From NCBI GenBank assembly GCA_009930275.1, contig RZYP01000141.1:1-5015 (forward strand): a stretch of DNA of 5,015 nucleotides. The letters are read 5' to 3'. Every line of letters begins with the position of its first letter. The stretch's first letter is position 1. The notes under the pieces were generated by a model that saw only the letters and a list, made by a program, of their open reading frames with translations, had not been told where the DNA came from and did not search any database. The position numbers and the translations under genes are program-made. The DNA is from Negativicutes bacterium. GTDB lineage: Bacteria; Bacillota_C; Negativicutes; Acidaminococcales; Acidaminococcaceae. This document shows positions 1-5,015 of this stretch, one piece after another.

Positions 1-45
1 TGCAAACATAACCAATGTAAGAATCGCTATAAGTTTCTTATTCAA
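1..45 (-). CDS. N-terminus of a secreted or membrane-exported protein, truncated by window edge
   Basis: Only the first 15 codons are visible, MNKKLIAILTLVMFA, reading TTG as initiator Met at 45..43. A strong Shine-Dalgarno AGGAGGG (60..54) lies eight bases upstream. The peptide is a typical Sec signal peptide start: Asn-Lys-Lys followed by an unbroken hydrophobic run. Whether it ends in a signal peptidase I site or a lipobox is outside the window, so the product could be a substrate-binding lipoprotein, a wall hydrolase, a surface-layer protein or another exported protein. The strong promoter and long leader imply high or regulated expression. Function is unknown. Confidence 0.75.
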   Translation of the reverse strand, partial: MNKKLIAILTLVMFA

Positions 46-323
46 AATAAATTCCCTCCTTAAATTATTTGGCCGTTTTGGCCAAGCCCTTTGTGGGCTT
101 TTTTTCAATGTGCTTTACTACGGGTTTCTTTTGTCTCAGCCTTATGTAGATAACCCCAGGCTACACTTGGTAGTGGCCTATCCCCTCCTCTCAAGAAAAA
201 GAAAATTCACAATATATCAATGTAAATTGCTTACCCGCCATTAACAGTTAGTATGTAACATGGCGAATATTTTCTATCATAAGTGAGGCTGGTCAAAAAC
301 GTCAGGATGAGATATTTTGTTCT
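46..323 (-). promoter_or_regulatory. Long structured 5' leader, candidate cis-regulatory RNA of unknown class
   Basis: This gene-free stretch between the promoter and the left-edge start codon contains several possible stem-loops on the minus strand. GGTCAAGAAC (328..319) can pair with GTTTTTGACC (300..291) over 10 bp including one G-U, but its 5' arm straddles the predicted start site. CGCCAT and ATGGCG close a hairpin at 236..265. AGGC-CACT pairs with AGTG-(TA)-GCCT around the loop ACCA at 158..179. GGGTT (156..152) can pair with AACCC (126..122), and CTAC (149..146) with GTAG (121..118) as an alternative. GGCCAAAACGGCC forms a hairpin just before the ribosome binding site. An unusually long, GC-enriched structured leader suggests post-transcriptional control. 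I could not match it to TPP, SAM, cobalamin, FMN, c-di-GMP, c-di-AMP, glycine, lysine or purine aptamer cores. T-box features are also absent. Confidence 0.45.
84..105 (+). terminator. Terminator-like hairpin oriented to the plus strand
   Basis: AAGCCC (84..89) and GGGCTT (95..100) form a 6-bp GC-rich stem around the loop TTTGT. It is followed directly by further T residues, so T runs from 99 to 105. This is the layout of an intrinsic terminator for plus-strand transcription. A second hairpin (TTGGCC, loop GTTTT, GGCCAA; 69..85) abuts it. No plus-strand gene is visible upstream within the window, so the target would be antisense or read-through RNA. On the minus strand the same stem lies in the leader with an A-run before it and no U-run after it. 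Confidence 0.45.
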
Positions 324-329
324 TGACCT

Positions 330-357
330 ATTTTAGCACAGATACTCATTTTGTCAA
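330..357 (-). promoter_or_regulatory. Strong sigma-A promoter for the left-edge secreted-protein gene
   Basis: On the minus strand a perfect -35 hexamer TTGACA (357..352), a 16-base spacer and TAAAAT (335..330) preceded by TGC make an extended -10 promoter. Transcription would start near 323. The nearest downstream start codon is at 45, so the predicted leader is about 280 nt. No other gene lies between. This is the best promoter in the window by consensus. Confidence 0.75.
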
Positions 358-409
358 TAATTCAGGGAATTACTGTAAAAAGAATAGCTATGCCAACTTT
401 GGTACTTTT

Positions 410-475
410 ATATCAAGGGCGTGGCCCCTTTGATATCCTTCAAACATAGATTTTACTATTATTTCAGTAAAAATC
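410..475 (-). terminator. Two hairpins after the tagA stop, weak terminator candidate
   Basis: Fifteen bases after the TAA, the minus strand reads GATTTTTACT, an 8-base loop, then AGTAAAATC (449..475): a 9-bp AT-rich stem with one bulge. A second hairpin at 410..436 pairs ATATCAA with TTGATAT and GGG with CCC, with a bulged A and a small GC-rich loop. Neither is followed directly by a long U-run; the nearest on the minus strand is a short TTCTTTTT around 380. They are the best candidates for ending the LCP-tagA transcript before the next promoter, or for 3'-end stabilisation. Confidence 0.45.
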
Positions 476-490
476 AAGAGTATTATGCTT

Positions 491-1240
491 TTAATTTACC
501 CTCTTTAATGGAAATTTAAAAACATCATGTAAAAAAAATGCAAAAATAAACTTTGGCAGTGCGAGATATCTCTTGAACCTACTGGGTTCCTGAAGGAATC
601 TGTAGAGAAATTCTATGCCTAGTTTTTGCACCAGGATGGGTGCTCTTTTTTTATTCCCGGAAAAAATATCCAAGCTGCCCCCAACTCCAATGGAAACAGG
701 AACTTTTAAATTGTCTTTGTGCTTTGCTATCCATTGTTCCTGTTTAGGGAAACCCAGGGCAACGAATAGAATATCTGGCTTCTTTAATATGATGTCCTGA
801 AGGATCTCATCTTCATCTTCCTGAGTGAAATACCCGTTACGGGTTCCTGTGATGTTTGCATCAGGATACTTTTGTAAAAGATTCTCCTTTGCTTTTTCCG
901 GAACTCCGGGAGCACCTCCAAGAAAATAGATACTCCAGTCCCTTTGACCTGAGAGGGCTATGAGCTTCTCTGTAAGCTCTACTCCTGCCAGTTTGCAGGG
1001 GACGGGTTCCCCTTTTATTTTTGCTGCATGGACGACACCGATACCATCGGCGGTGACCATTACACTATTATTGACGATTTCTTTTAGCTTTTGTTCCCGG
1101 CTGGCAGTATAAACTATCTCTGCGTTGGCGGTAACAATCTGCACTGGATTTTTTTCTTCTATATAATGGGCAATATTTTCCACTGCTTCATCAAAGGAAA
1201 CTTTGGCAATATTAATTCCCAGTATTTGTACCTTCTCCAT
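491..1240 (-). CDS. tagA: WecG/TagA/CpsF-family (GT26) N-acetylmannosaminyltransferase
   Basis: TagA-type enzymes transfer N-acetylmannosamine from UDP-ManNAc to undecaprenyl-pyrophosphate-GlcNAc at the inner membrane face. This is the committed step toward wall teichoic acid or related polymers. From the ATG at 1240 the protein has 249 residues, the normal family length. Family motifs are QIVTANAEIVY (34-44), VTADGIGVVHAAK (62-74), FLGGAPGVPEKA (106-117), PDILFVALGFPKQEQW (155-170) and GVGGSLDIFSG (185-195). Thr37, Asn39, Asp65 and Gln167 align with active-site positions I recall for Thermoanaerobacter TagA. The C-terminal part EFLYRFLQEPSRFKRY carries Arg214, Arg221 and Arg224, matching the membrane-binding appendage proposed to complete the active site. 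The ATG is preferred over the TTG two codons upstream because AGGA (1252..1249) is eight bases before the ATG and would abut the TTG. The start lies inside the upstream LCP gene. The exact donor sugar is inferred from family membership. Confidence 0.93.
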   Translation of the reverse strand: MEKVQILGINIAKVSFDEAVENIAHYIEEKNPVQIVTANAEIVYTASREQKLKEIVNNSVMVTADGIGVVHAAKIKGEPVPCKLAGVELTEKLIALSGQRDWSIYFLGGAPGVPEKAKENLLQKYPDANITGTRNGYFTQEDEDEILQDIILKKPDILFVALGFPKQEQWIAKHKDNLKVPVSIGVGGSLDIFSGNKKRAPILVQKLGIEFLYRFLQEPSRFKRYLALPKFIFAFFLHDVFKFPLKRVN

Positions 1241-2294
1241 CAGCAACTTCCTTTACTGTAGGTCTTTTCATGTTGTCCACTATCTTTTTAGTAGCATTAA
1301 GGTCTGGAATCCAGTAGCTTACTTCATTCTGCATACCACTGAAACCAGGGACCTGGTATCCTTCAAGGTCTGCTGGATCCATTTTTGCGAATCTTGTTGC
1401 ATAGGTAATCATATCCATAATACTTAAATCAGTTTTTACATATTTTTTCATTTCATCAACTAACTCGGGAATCTTTGTTACATTACTAGTTCTGATTGTG
1501 TTTTCTGCAAGAACTTTAATGAAGTTTTGCTGTCTGCCAATACGGCCAATATCTCCCATACCGTCATCTCTGTAACGAACATAGGCTAGGGAATCGTAAC
1601 CGTTAAGGGTTTGAAGTCCTGGCTCCAGATCAATGTTTTCTAATGGCTTGTACATTTTTTTCTCAACGTTAAGAGAAACCCCACCAAGGATATCTATCAT
1701 ATTAATAAAGCCCTGGAAGTTTGTTTCTACGTAATAGTCTATAGGAATGCCTGTGAATTCTTCTACTGAACTTTTAACCAGATTGATGCCTCCGTAAACG
1801 TGGGCGTGGTTAATTTTGTCATTTCCGTGGCCTGGAATTAGGAGTCGGGTGTCTCTGGGTATTGATAGCAACTTAATCTGTCTTTCCTCTGGGAAAAGGC
1901 TGGCTAAAATAATTGTATCCGCCCGGGCTGGTTCTCCTTCTCTTTCATCTATGCCAAGAACAAGAATGTTAACTCTCTTTTTAGCAAACTCGTCATCCTC
2001 TGCAGGGAGCATTGGATCAATTGGTTCTTCAAGTTCAGTTTCTGGCGGTTCAGCTGCGTTTAGTGGTGATTTAACAAAGTTATATACTTTGAAGGCTGTA
2101 AAAAGAAGCAATACCGCAACAACAGACAAAATTATGTTACGGGCCACTGTGGATTTTTTTGGCTTAGGCTTCCGCTTAGGAGCTTGTGGCGCCCCTGGTT
2201 CTCTGTCTCTGACAAGTTCTTCAATTATGGCGTTTCTTTCCTCAGTTGATTTTTGAGGTTTTTTTCTGCGATCCATTCTGCTTAAATCAGACAA
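1212..2294 (-). CDS. LytR-CpsA-Psr (LCP) family cell-wall polymer ligase, second paralog
   Basis: This is a second LCP phosphotransferase, 360 residues, clearly related to its upstream neighbour: IDLEPGLQTLNGYDSLAYVRYR here against IDLQPGLQVLNGHDALAYSRYR there. It differs in its longer cytoplasmic N-terminus (1-52), which is highly charged with a Pro/Lys-rich stretch at 35-47. The transmembrane helix is at about 53-73, followed by an acidic Pro/Glu linker (81-103). The LCP domain (about 107-270) shows NILVLGIDERE, RADTIILAS (124-132), LLSIPRDTRL, KINHAHVYGG, DILGGVSLNV and DIGRIGRQQ (248-256). The arginines and aspartates expected for polyprenyl-pyrophosphate binding are present. The TTG start at 2294 is chosen because AGGTG (2304..2300) sits five bases upstream; the ATG at 2276 lacks such a site. 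Its 3' end overlaps the glycosyltransferase start by 29 bp, indicating one operon. Tandem duplication followed by divergence is the likely origin. Confidence 0.94.
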   Translation of the reverse strand: MSDLSRMDRRKKPQKSTEERNAIIEELVRDREPGAPQAPKRKPKPKKSTVARNIILSVVAVLLLFTAFKVYNFVKSPLNAAEPPETELEEPIDPMLPAEDDEFAKKRVNILVLGIDEREGEPARADTIILASLFPEERQIKLLSIPRDTRLLIPGHGNDKINHAHVYGGINLVKSSVEEFTGIPIDYYVETNFQGFINMIDILGGVSLNVEKKMYKPLENIDLEPGLQTLNGYDSLAYVRYRDDGMGDIGRIGRQQNFIKVLAENTIRTSNVTKIPELVDEMKKYVKTDLSIMDMITYATRFAKMDPADLEGYQVPGFSGMQNEVSYWIPDLNATKKIVDNMKRPTVKEVADGEGTNTGN

Positions 2295-2313
2295 AACAGC
2301 ACCTGCTTTCTAT

Positions 2314-3270
2314 TTACTGGGGTTCATTTGTACCCTGGAGCATTTCTAAAAAAGCTTTTTTATCCGCTTCCCAGAACCAGATTCCTTCGATTAAGGCGTT
2401 GCGGCCGGGAACTACCATTGTATCAAGCCCATTGTTTAAAATCTGGGGGGCAAGCTTGCCCAGGGTCATTAACTCTTTTAAAGGAATATCTGTAACCATG
2501 TTTTCCTCCATTGTCTTGTAGAGACTGGGGATCATGGCAACACCTTTAACTGAAATGATTTCCTTCATTAATGCCTGAATAACCTCCTGCTGGCGGGCAG
2601 CACGGTCGATATCTCCACCTGGGGTTCCCCGATAACGGGAATAGGCGAGGGCATCGTGACCGTTTAAAACCTGAAGTCCAGGCTGAAGGTCAATTTCTTC
2701 TGTTGGGCGATACATACGAATTGGAACGTCTATTTCAATGCCACCAAGAAGGTCGACAAATTTTACTAAGCTTTGGAAGTCTACGACCATGGTGCGGTCA
2801 ATGCGGACTCCGGCGAAATTTTCAACTGTTTCTTTAGCTAACTCAACTCCGCCGTAAACGAAGGCAGCGTTAATTTTATTGTAATTTCCTTTTACTTTAA
2901 CTTTTGTATCCCTGGGTATGGAAATTAATTTTGCTTTTTTGTTTTTAATGTCCAGGGTTGCGAGAATCATGGTGTCGGTACGATAGCTTTTTGCTGTTAT
3001 CTCTGCTTCTAGGCCACGCTCTGTACGGGAGTCGATTCCAAGAAGGAGAACGTTGTACTCTCCGAAGACTCCGGCGTTGGCAAATTCTTTCACAGCCTGC
3101 TCCTCAGGGGAGAGGGCTGGGTCAGTTTGATCCTTGTTCATTTTTTTGTCGCTAAGCTGAGATGTGCCCAGGAGTGTGAAGTTGATAACCAGGGCGATGA
3201 ACAAAACTGAAGCAAGAACAATATATCTTTTTTTAATGTTTTTAAAGTTCAATTTTTTCTCTTCTTTCAT
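2314..3270 (-). CDS. LytR-CpsA-Psr (LCP) family cell-wall polymer ligase, first paralog
   Basis: LCP enzymes are membrane-anchored phosphotransferases acting outside the cell. They move anionic glycopolymers (wall teichoic acid or similar) from undecaprenyl pyrophosphate to peptidoglycan. The 318-residue protein has a short basic cytoplasmic tail (1-15), one transmembrane helix (about 16-36), a linker, and the LCP domain (about 70-240). Family landmarks are NVLLLGIDSR (73-82), YRTDTMILATLD (96-107), ISIPRDT (117-122 region), KINAAFVYGG (132-141), DLLGGIEIDV (173-182), LNGHDALAYSRYR (202-214) and DIDRAARQQ (220-228). The conserved Asp and Arg residues that bind lipid pyrophosphate and metal are present. 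The C-terminal region to 318 is a short alpha/beta extension. The ATG at 3270 has no clear Shine-Dalgarno sequence and a predicted short leader, so a TTG six codons on (behind a purine-rich stretch) is possible. The paralog follows 19 bp downstream. Which polymer it handles cannot be read from sequence. Confidence 0.93.
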   Translation of the reverse strand: MKEEKKLNFKNIKKRYIVLASVLFIALVINFTLLGTSQLSDKKMNKDQTDPALSPEEQAVKEFANAGVFGEYNVLLLGIDSRTERGLEAEITAKSYRTDTMILATLDIKNKKAKLISIPRDTKVKVKGNYNKINAAFVYGGVELAKETVENFAGVRIDRTMVVDFQSLVKFVDLLGGIEIDVPIRMYRPTEEIDLQPGLQVLNGHDALAYSRYRGTPGGDIDRAARQQEVIQALMKEIISVKGVAMIPSLYKTMEENMVTDIPLKELMTLGKLAPQILNNGLDTMVVPGRNALIEGIWFWEADKKAFLEMLQGTNEPQ

Positions 3271-3288
3271 AATTAAATTTACTCGGAT

Positions 3289-3317
3289 ATTTTATCAATT
3301 AAGGGCATACAAGGCAA
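3289..3317 (-). promoter_or_regulatory. Probable sigma-A promoter for the LCP-LCP-tagA unit
   Basis: Reading the minus strand, TTGCCT (3317..3312) is followed by a 17-base spacer and TAAAAT (3294..3289). A TGA directly before the hexamer gives an extended -10 (TGnTAAAAT). Transcription would begin near 3282, leaving only about 12 bases before the LCP ATG at 3270. It separates the envelope genes from prfA-prmC, which lie 157 bp upstream. The call rests on consensus match alone. Confidence 0.6.
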
Positions 3318-3345
3318 ATTAATTAATGTAAATTTTTTGCAACGC

Positions 3346-3427
3346 GGAGGGGACGCTTCTATTTTGTGCGGGTTATCCACAGGGGTGGGGCTGTGGATAA
3401 CGCGATGAAAATGGAAGCGTCCCTTCC
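3346..3427. repeat. 82-bp palindromic element with nested DnaA-box hairpin
   Basis: The plus-strand left arm (3346..3365, GGAGGGGACGCTTCTATTTT) and right arm (3408..3427) are inverted repeats matching at 18 of 20 positions. Both mismatches would be G-U pairs in RNA, so a transcript could form a continuous 20-bp stem. Inside, after a symmetric 6x6 internal loop, is a perfect 11-bp inverted repeat, GTTATCCACAG (3372..3382) and CTGTGGATAAC (3391..3401), around the 8-base G-rich loop GGGTGGGG. The element ends at the base next to the prmC stop codon. There is no coding sequence inside and no T-run after it on either strand, so it is not a classical terminator. The size and layout suggest a REP/BIME-like or MITE-like dispersed repeat. 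That identity is inferred, since only one copy is visible. Confidence 0.8.
3373..3400. promoter_or_regulatory. Inverted pair of consensus DnaA boxes
   Basis: TTATCCACA at 3373..3381 and its reverse complement TGTGGATAA at 3392..3400 both match the 9-mer DnaA-box consensus TTATNCACA exactly. They face each other across 10 bases. They form the inner stem of the 82-bp palindrome and lie about 55 bp upstream of the -35 element of the first LCP gene. Binding by DnaA is inferred from the consensus only. A chance match inside a repeat whose stem happens to carry this word is the main alternative. No AT-rich unwinding element with DnaA-trios and no dnaA or dnaN gene is visible, so this is not evidence for an origin. 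Confidence 0.5.
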
Positions 3428-4381
3428 TCAGCGTATGATGGCTACCCGGGAGTGGCCGGCGTAGTCGGGAATGATGGTGCACTCCTGGTAGCCATTGGCG
3501 GCAGCCATTGCCTGCAGGGCGGGGCCTTGCAGGCTTCCTATTTCAAATAGGATTACACCCTGGTCCGGGTGTAGATAGTCCCGGGCCTGGGAGAGGATTT
3601 TTTCGTAGAAAAAAAGTCCATCATCTTCGGCGACAAGAGCGCCGAAGGGTTCTTTTTTTACTTTTTCATCCAAAGCTTCATACTCCTGGTGAGTCACATA
3701 AGGGGGATTGGCGATAATCAGATGATAGCCAGTGCCGGAAGAAAAATCTACATCCGGACTCGATTGAGATTCCGGCTGAGAGTTCCGTCTGGGGACGTTT
3801 TCAAAAAGATCGCTGTGGATGAACTTCAGCTGCTTTTGTTCCGCCGGAGTCAAAAGTTTCTTCTTATTAATATCTGCAACATCAAGAGCATCTTCGCTGA
3901 TGTCTATAGCCGTAATTTCCAAAGACGTTATCTGGATACCCGGCATAGGTTTATCTGCAGAATCATTTGCAAGGTGATGAAGGAGACTTATTGGAATGGC
4001 ACCGCTTCCAGTGCAAAGCTCGAGAATCCTAGGCTCCCTTAGCTTCTTTATCTCCAACATGGCCTGTTCCACCAAAATTTCTGTATCAAAACGAGGGATC
4101 AGCACCCTCTCGTCGACGAAAAAGTCTAATCCCATAAAGTTTTTTGTATTTATAATGTAGTGGACGGGGATTTTTTGCTGAATCAGCTTGCTGCGGGCTT
4201 CCTGCCATTGCTGAAACTGGCTGTCCGTGAGCTCCCGGTCCGTGTAAAGTATGAGTCGCGCTTTTTCTGTGTCCAAAATGTGAGCCAGAATGTAGCGGAG
4301 GTCGTTAATCTCATCCTGAGTGAGGTCTTGGTTGTCGCCACCAATTTCCCGGAGGATGGATGAAACCTTTTTATCAGTCAT
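3428..4381 (-). CDS. prmC: Release factor glutamine methyltransferase PrmC (HemK)
   Basis: PrmC uses S-adenosylmethionine to N5-methylate the GGQ glutamine of class I release factors in the cytoplasm, which raises termination efficiency. The 317-residue protein has the usual two parts. A helical N-terminal release-factor-binding domain covers about 1-85. A Rossmann methyltransferase domain follows, with the linker [12 protein letters not shown] (94-105), SAM-binding ELCTGSGAI (121-129), acidic loop AIDIS (158-162) and the catalytic substrate-glutamine motif NPPY (225-228). [19 protein letters not shown] (244-262) matches the conserved EPxxALxxxxDGLxFY block. It is longer than the usual 275-290 residues because of extra segments near 138-155 and 197-218; the second is Ser/Pro rich. 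The ATG is supported by an AGGT four bases upstream and by the ATGACTGA overlap with prfA, its substrate gene. The linker phenylalanine (usually Pro, PRPxTE) and EPF (often EPR) are mild departures. I expect an active enzyme. Confidence 0.96.
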   Translation of the reverse strand: MTDKKVSSILREIGGDNQDLTQDEINDLRYILAHILDTEKARLILYTDRELTDSQFQQWQEARSKLIQQKIPVHYIINTKNFMGLDFFVDERVLIPRFDTEILVEQAMLEIKKLREPRILELCTGSGAIPISLLHHLANDSADKPMPGIQITSLEITAIDISEDALDVADINKKKLLTPAEQKQLKFIHSDLFENVPRRNSQPESQSSPDVDFSSGTGYHLIIANPPYVTHQEYEALDEKVKKEPFGALVAEDDGLFFYEKILSQARDYLHPDQGVILFEIGSLQGPALQAMAAANGYQECTIIPDYAGHSRVAIIR

Positions 4382-5015
4382 TTTTACCTGCGTCCTTTAA
4401 TTTTTCAGCCTGATCGTAGGTGATCAGGGCGTTGACTACTTCATCAAGATCCCCAAGAAGGATGTTGTCCAGCTTGTGGAGGGTGAGGCCGATTCTGTGG
4501 TCCGTCACTCTGCCTTGAGGGTAGTTGTAGGTGCGGATGCGCTCGCTGCGGTCTCCTGTGCCGACCTGACTCTTGCGGGCTGAGGCCATTTCTCCTGCGG
4601 CTTCATCCTGGGCTTTTTCAAGAAGGCGGGCGCGAAGAACTTTCATGGCCTTGTCTTTGTTTTTGTGCTGAGATTTTTCATCCTGACAGGATACGCTGAT
4701 GCCTGTGGGGATGTGGGTGATGCGGACTGCGGACTGGGTTGTGTTTACAGATTGTCCTCCCGGGCCGCTGGAGCAGAAAACATCCACGCGGATGTCGTTG
4801 GCTTCAATTTTCACTTCAACATCTTCAGCTTCTGCTAATACGGCAACTGTAGCTGTGGAGGTGTGGATACGTCCCTGGGATTCTGTGTCGGGGACACGTT
4901 GAACTCTGTGCACGCCGCTTTCATATTTTAGGTAACTGTAAACTTTGTTGCCGGAGATTAGGAAGCTGACTTCCTTGATTCCGTCCACGCCGGTCCAGCT
5001 GGTGTTCAGGATCTC
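4374..5015 (-). CDS. prfA: Peptide chain release factor 1 (RF1), C-terminal part, 5' end outside window
   Basis: RF1 recognises UAA and UAG in the ribosomal A site and triggers release of the finished peptide. The open frame runs to the window edge without a start. 213 residues are visible, against about 355-360 for the family, so roughly the C-terminal 60% is present. The in-frame GTG near 4988 is internal, because homology continues upstream of it (EILNTSW...). Visible residues 36-53 match the conserved domain 2 block [17 protein letters not shown]. It includes PDT (42-44), which occupies the position of the PxT tripeptide that reads the stop codon in RF1; RF2 carries SPF there. The catalytic loop [10 protein letters not shown] (82-91) contains GGQ, whose glutamine is the PrmC substrate. 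The downstream block [21 protein letters not shown] is typical of class I release factors. The TGA stop lies inside the prmC start region (8-bp overlap), showing co-translation. The visible part appears intact. Confidence 0.97.
   Translation of the reverse strand, partial: EILNTSWTGVDGIKEVSFLISGNKVYSYLKYESGVHRVQRVPDTESQGRIHTSTATVAVLAEAEDVEVKIEANDIRVDVFCSSGPGGQSVNTTQSAVRITHIPTGISVSCQDEKSQHKNKDKAMKVLRARLLEKAQDEAAGEMASARKSQVGTGDRSERIRTYNYPQGRVTDHRIGLTLHKLDNILLGDLDEVVNALITYDQAEKLKDAGKND

Noticed and set aside
248..280. Ten-codon open frame in the leader (MIENIRHVTY) as a possible leader peptide
   Set aside because: No ribosome binding site precedes the ATG, and there is no run of a regulatory amino acid. 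It also overlaps a leader hairpin, so chance is the simplest explanation.
1..490. CRISPR array or tRNA gene in the gene-free left region
   Set aside because: No regularly spaced direct repeats and no cloverleaf with a T-loop GTTCRANNC box were seen on either strand.
615..2256. Plus-strand open frames opposite tagA and the LCP genes
   Set aside because: They lie antisense to strongly conserved genes, lack ribosome binding sites and recognisable motifs, and have low-complexity or Ser/Leu/Cys-rich translations typical of shadow frames.
3349..3427. Palindrome as an intrinsic terminator for prmC
   Set aside because: No U-run follows the stem on the minus strand, and the internal loop and size are atypical. 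It may still affect 3' ends.
3346..3427. Palindrome with DnaA boxes as a replication origin
   Set aside because: There are only two boxes, with no cluster, no recognisable unwinding region with DnaA-trios and no dnaA, dnaN or plasmid rep gene nearby.
3279..3482. Minus-strand open frame spanning the palindrome ([13 protein letters not shown]...)
   Set aside because: It is an out-of-frame reading of the prmC 3' end running through the palindrome and promoter; there is no family match and no start signal.

Overview
The window looks like the chromosome of a low-to-moderate GC Gram-positive bacterium, most likely a member of the Clostridia. Supporting signs are TTG start codons with strong AGGAGG-type ribosome binding sites, sigma-A promoters with extended -10 elements, and LytR-CpsA-Psr (LCP) and TagA-type cell-wall polymer genes. 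The species cannot be named from this sequence. All supported genes lie on the minus strand, so the biological order runs from high to low coordinates.

At the right edge is the C-terminal part of prfA (release factor 1, with its PxT stop-codon-reading tripeptide and GGQ motif). It overlaps prmC by 8 bp. PrmC is the methyltransferase that modifies the GGQ glutamine of release factors, so enzyme and substrate are translationally coupled. Next to the prmC stop codon sits an 82-bp near-perfect palindrome (3346..3427). Its inner stem is a pair of inverted perfect-consensus DnaA boxes (TTATCCACA). This is the most unusual feature in the window.

Beyond it a promoter (about 3289..3317) starts a second, cell-envelope unit: two tandem paralogous LCP proteins (3270..2314 and 2294..1212) and a TagA/WecG-family N-acetylmannosaminyltransferase (1240..491) that overlaps the second LCP gene. 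Together they make a compact module. The glycosyltransferase commits an undecaprenyl-linked disaccharide to an anionic wall polymer, and LCP enzymes transfer finished polymer to peptidoglycan.

The last 490 bp hold no complete gene. They contain two hairpins just after the glycosyltransferase stop, a strong minus-strand promoter (330..357), and a long (about 280 nt) leader with several stem-loops that does not match a riboswitch class I can name. The leader ends in an AGGAGGG site and the first 15 codons of a secreted or lipoprotein gene that runs off the left edge. A terminator-like hairpin facing the plus strand lies within this leader.
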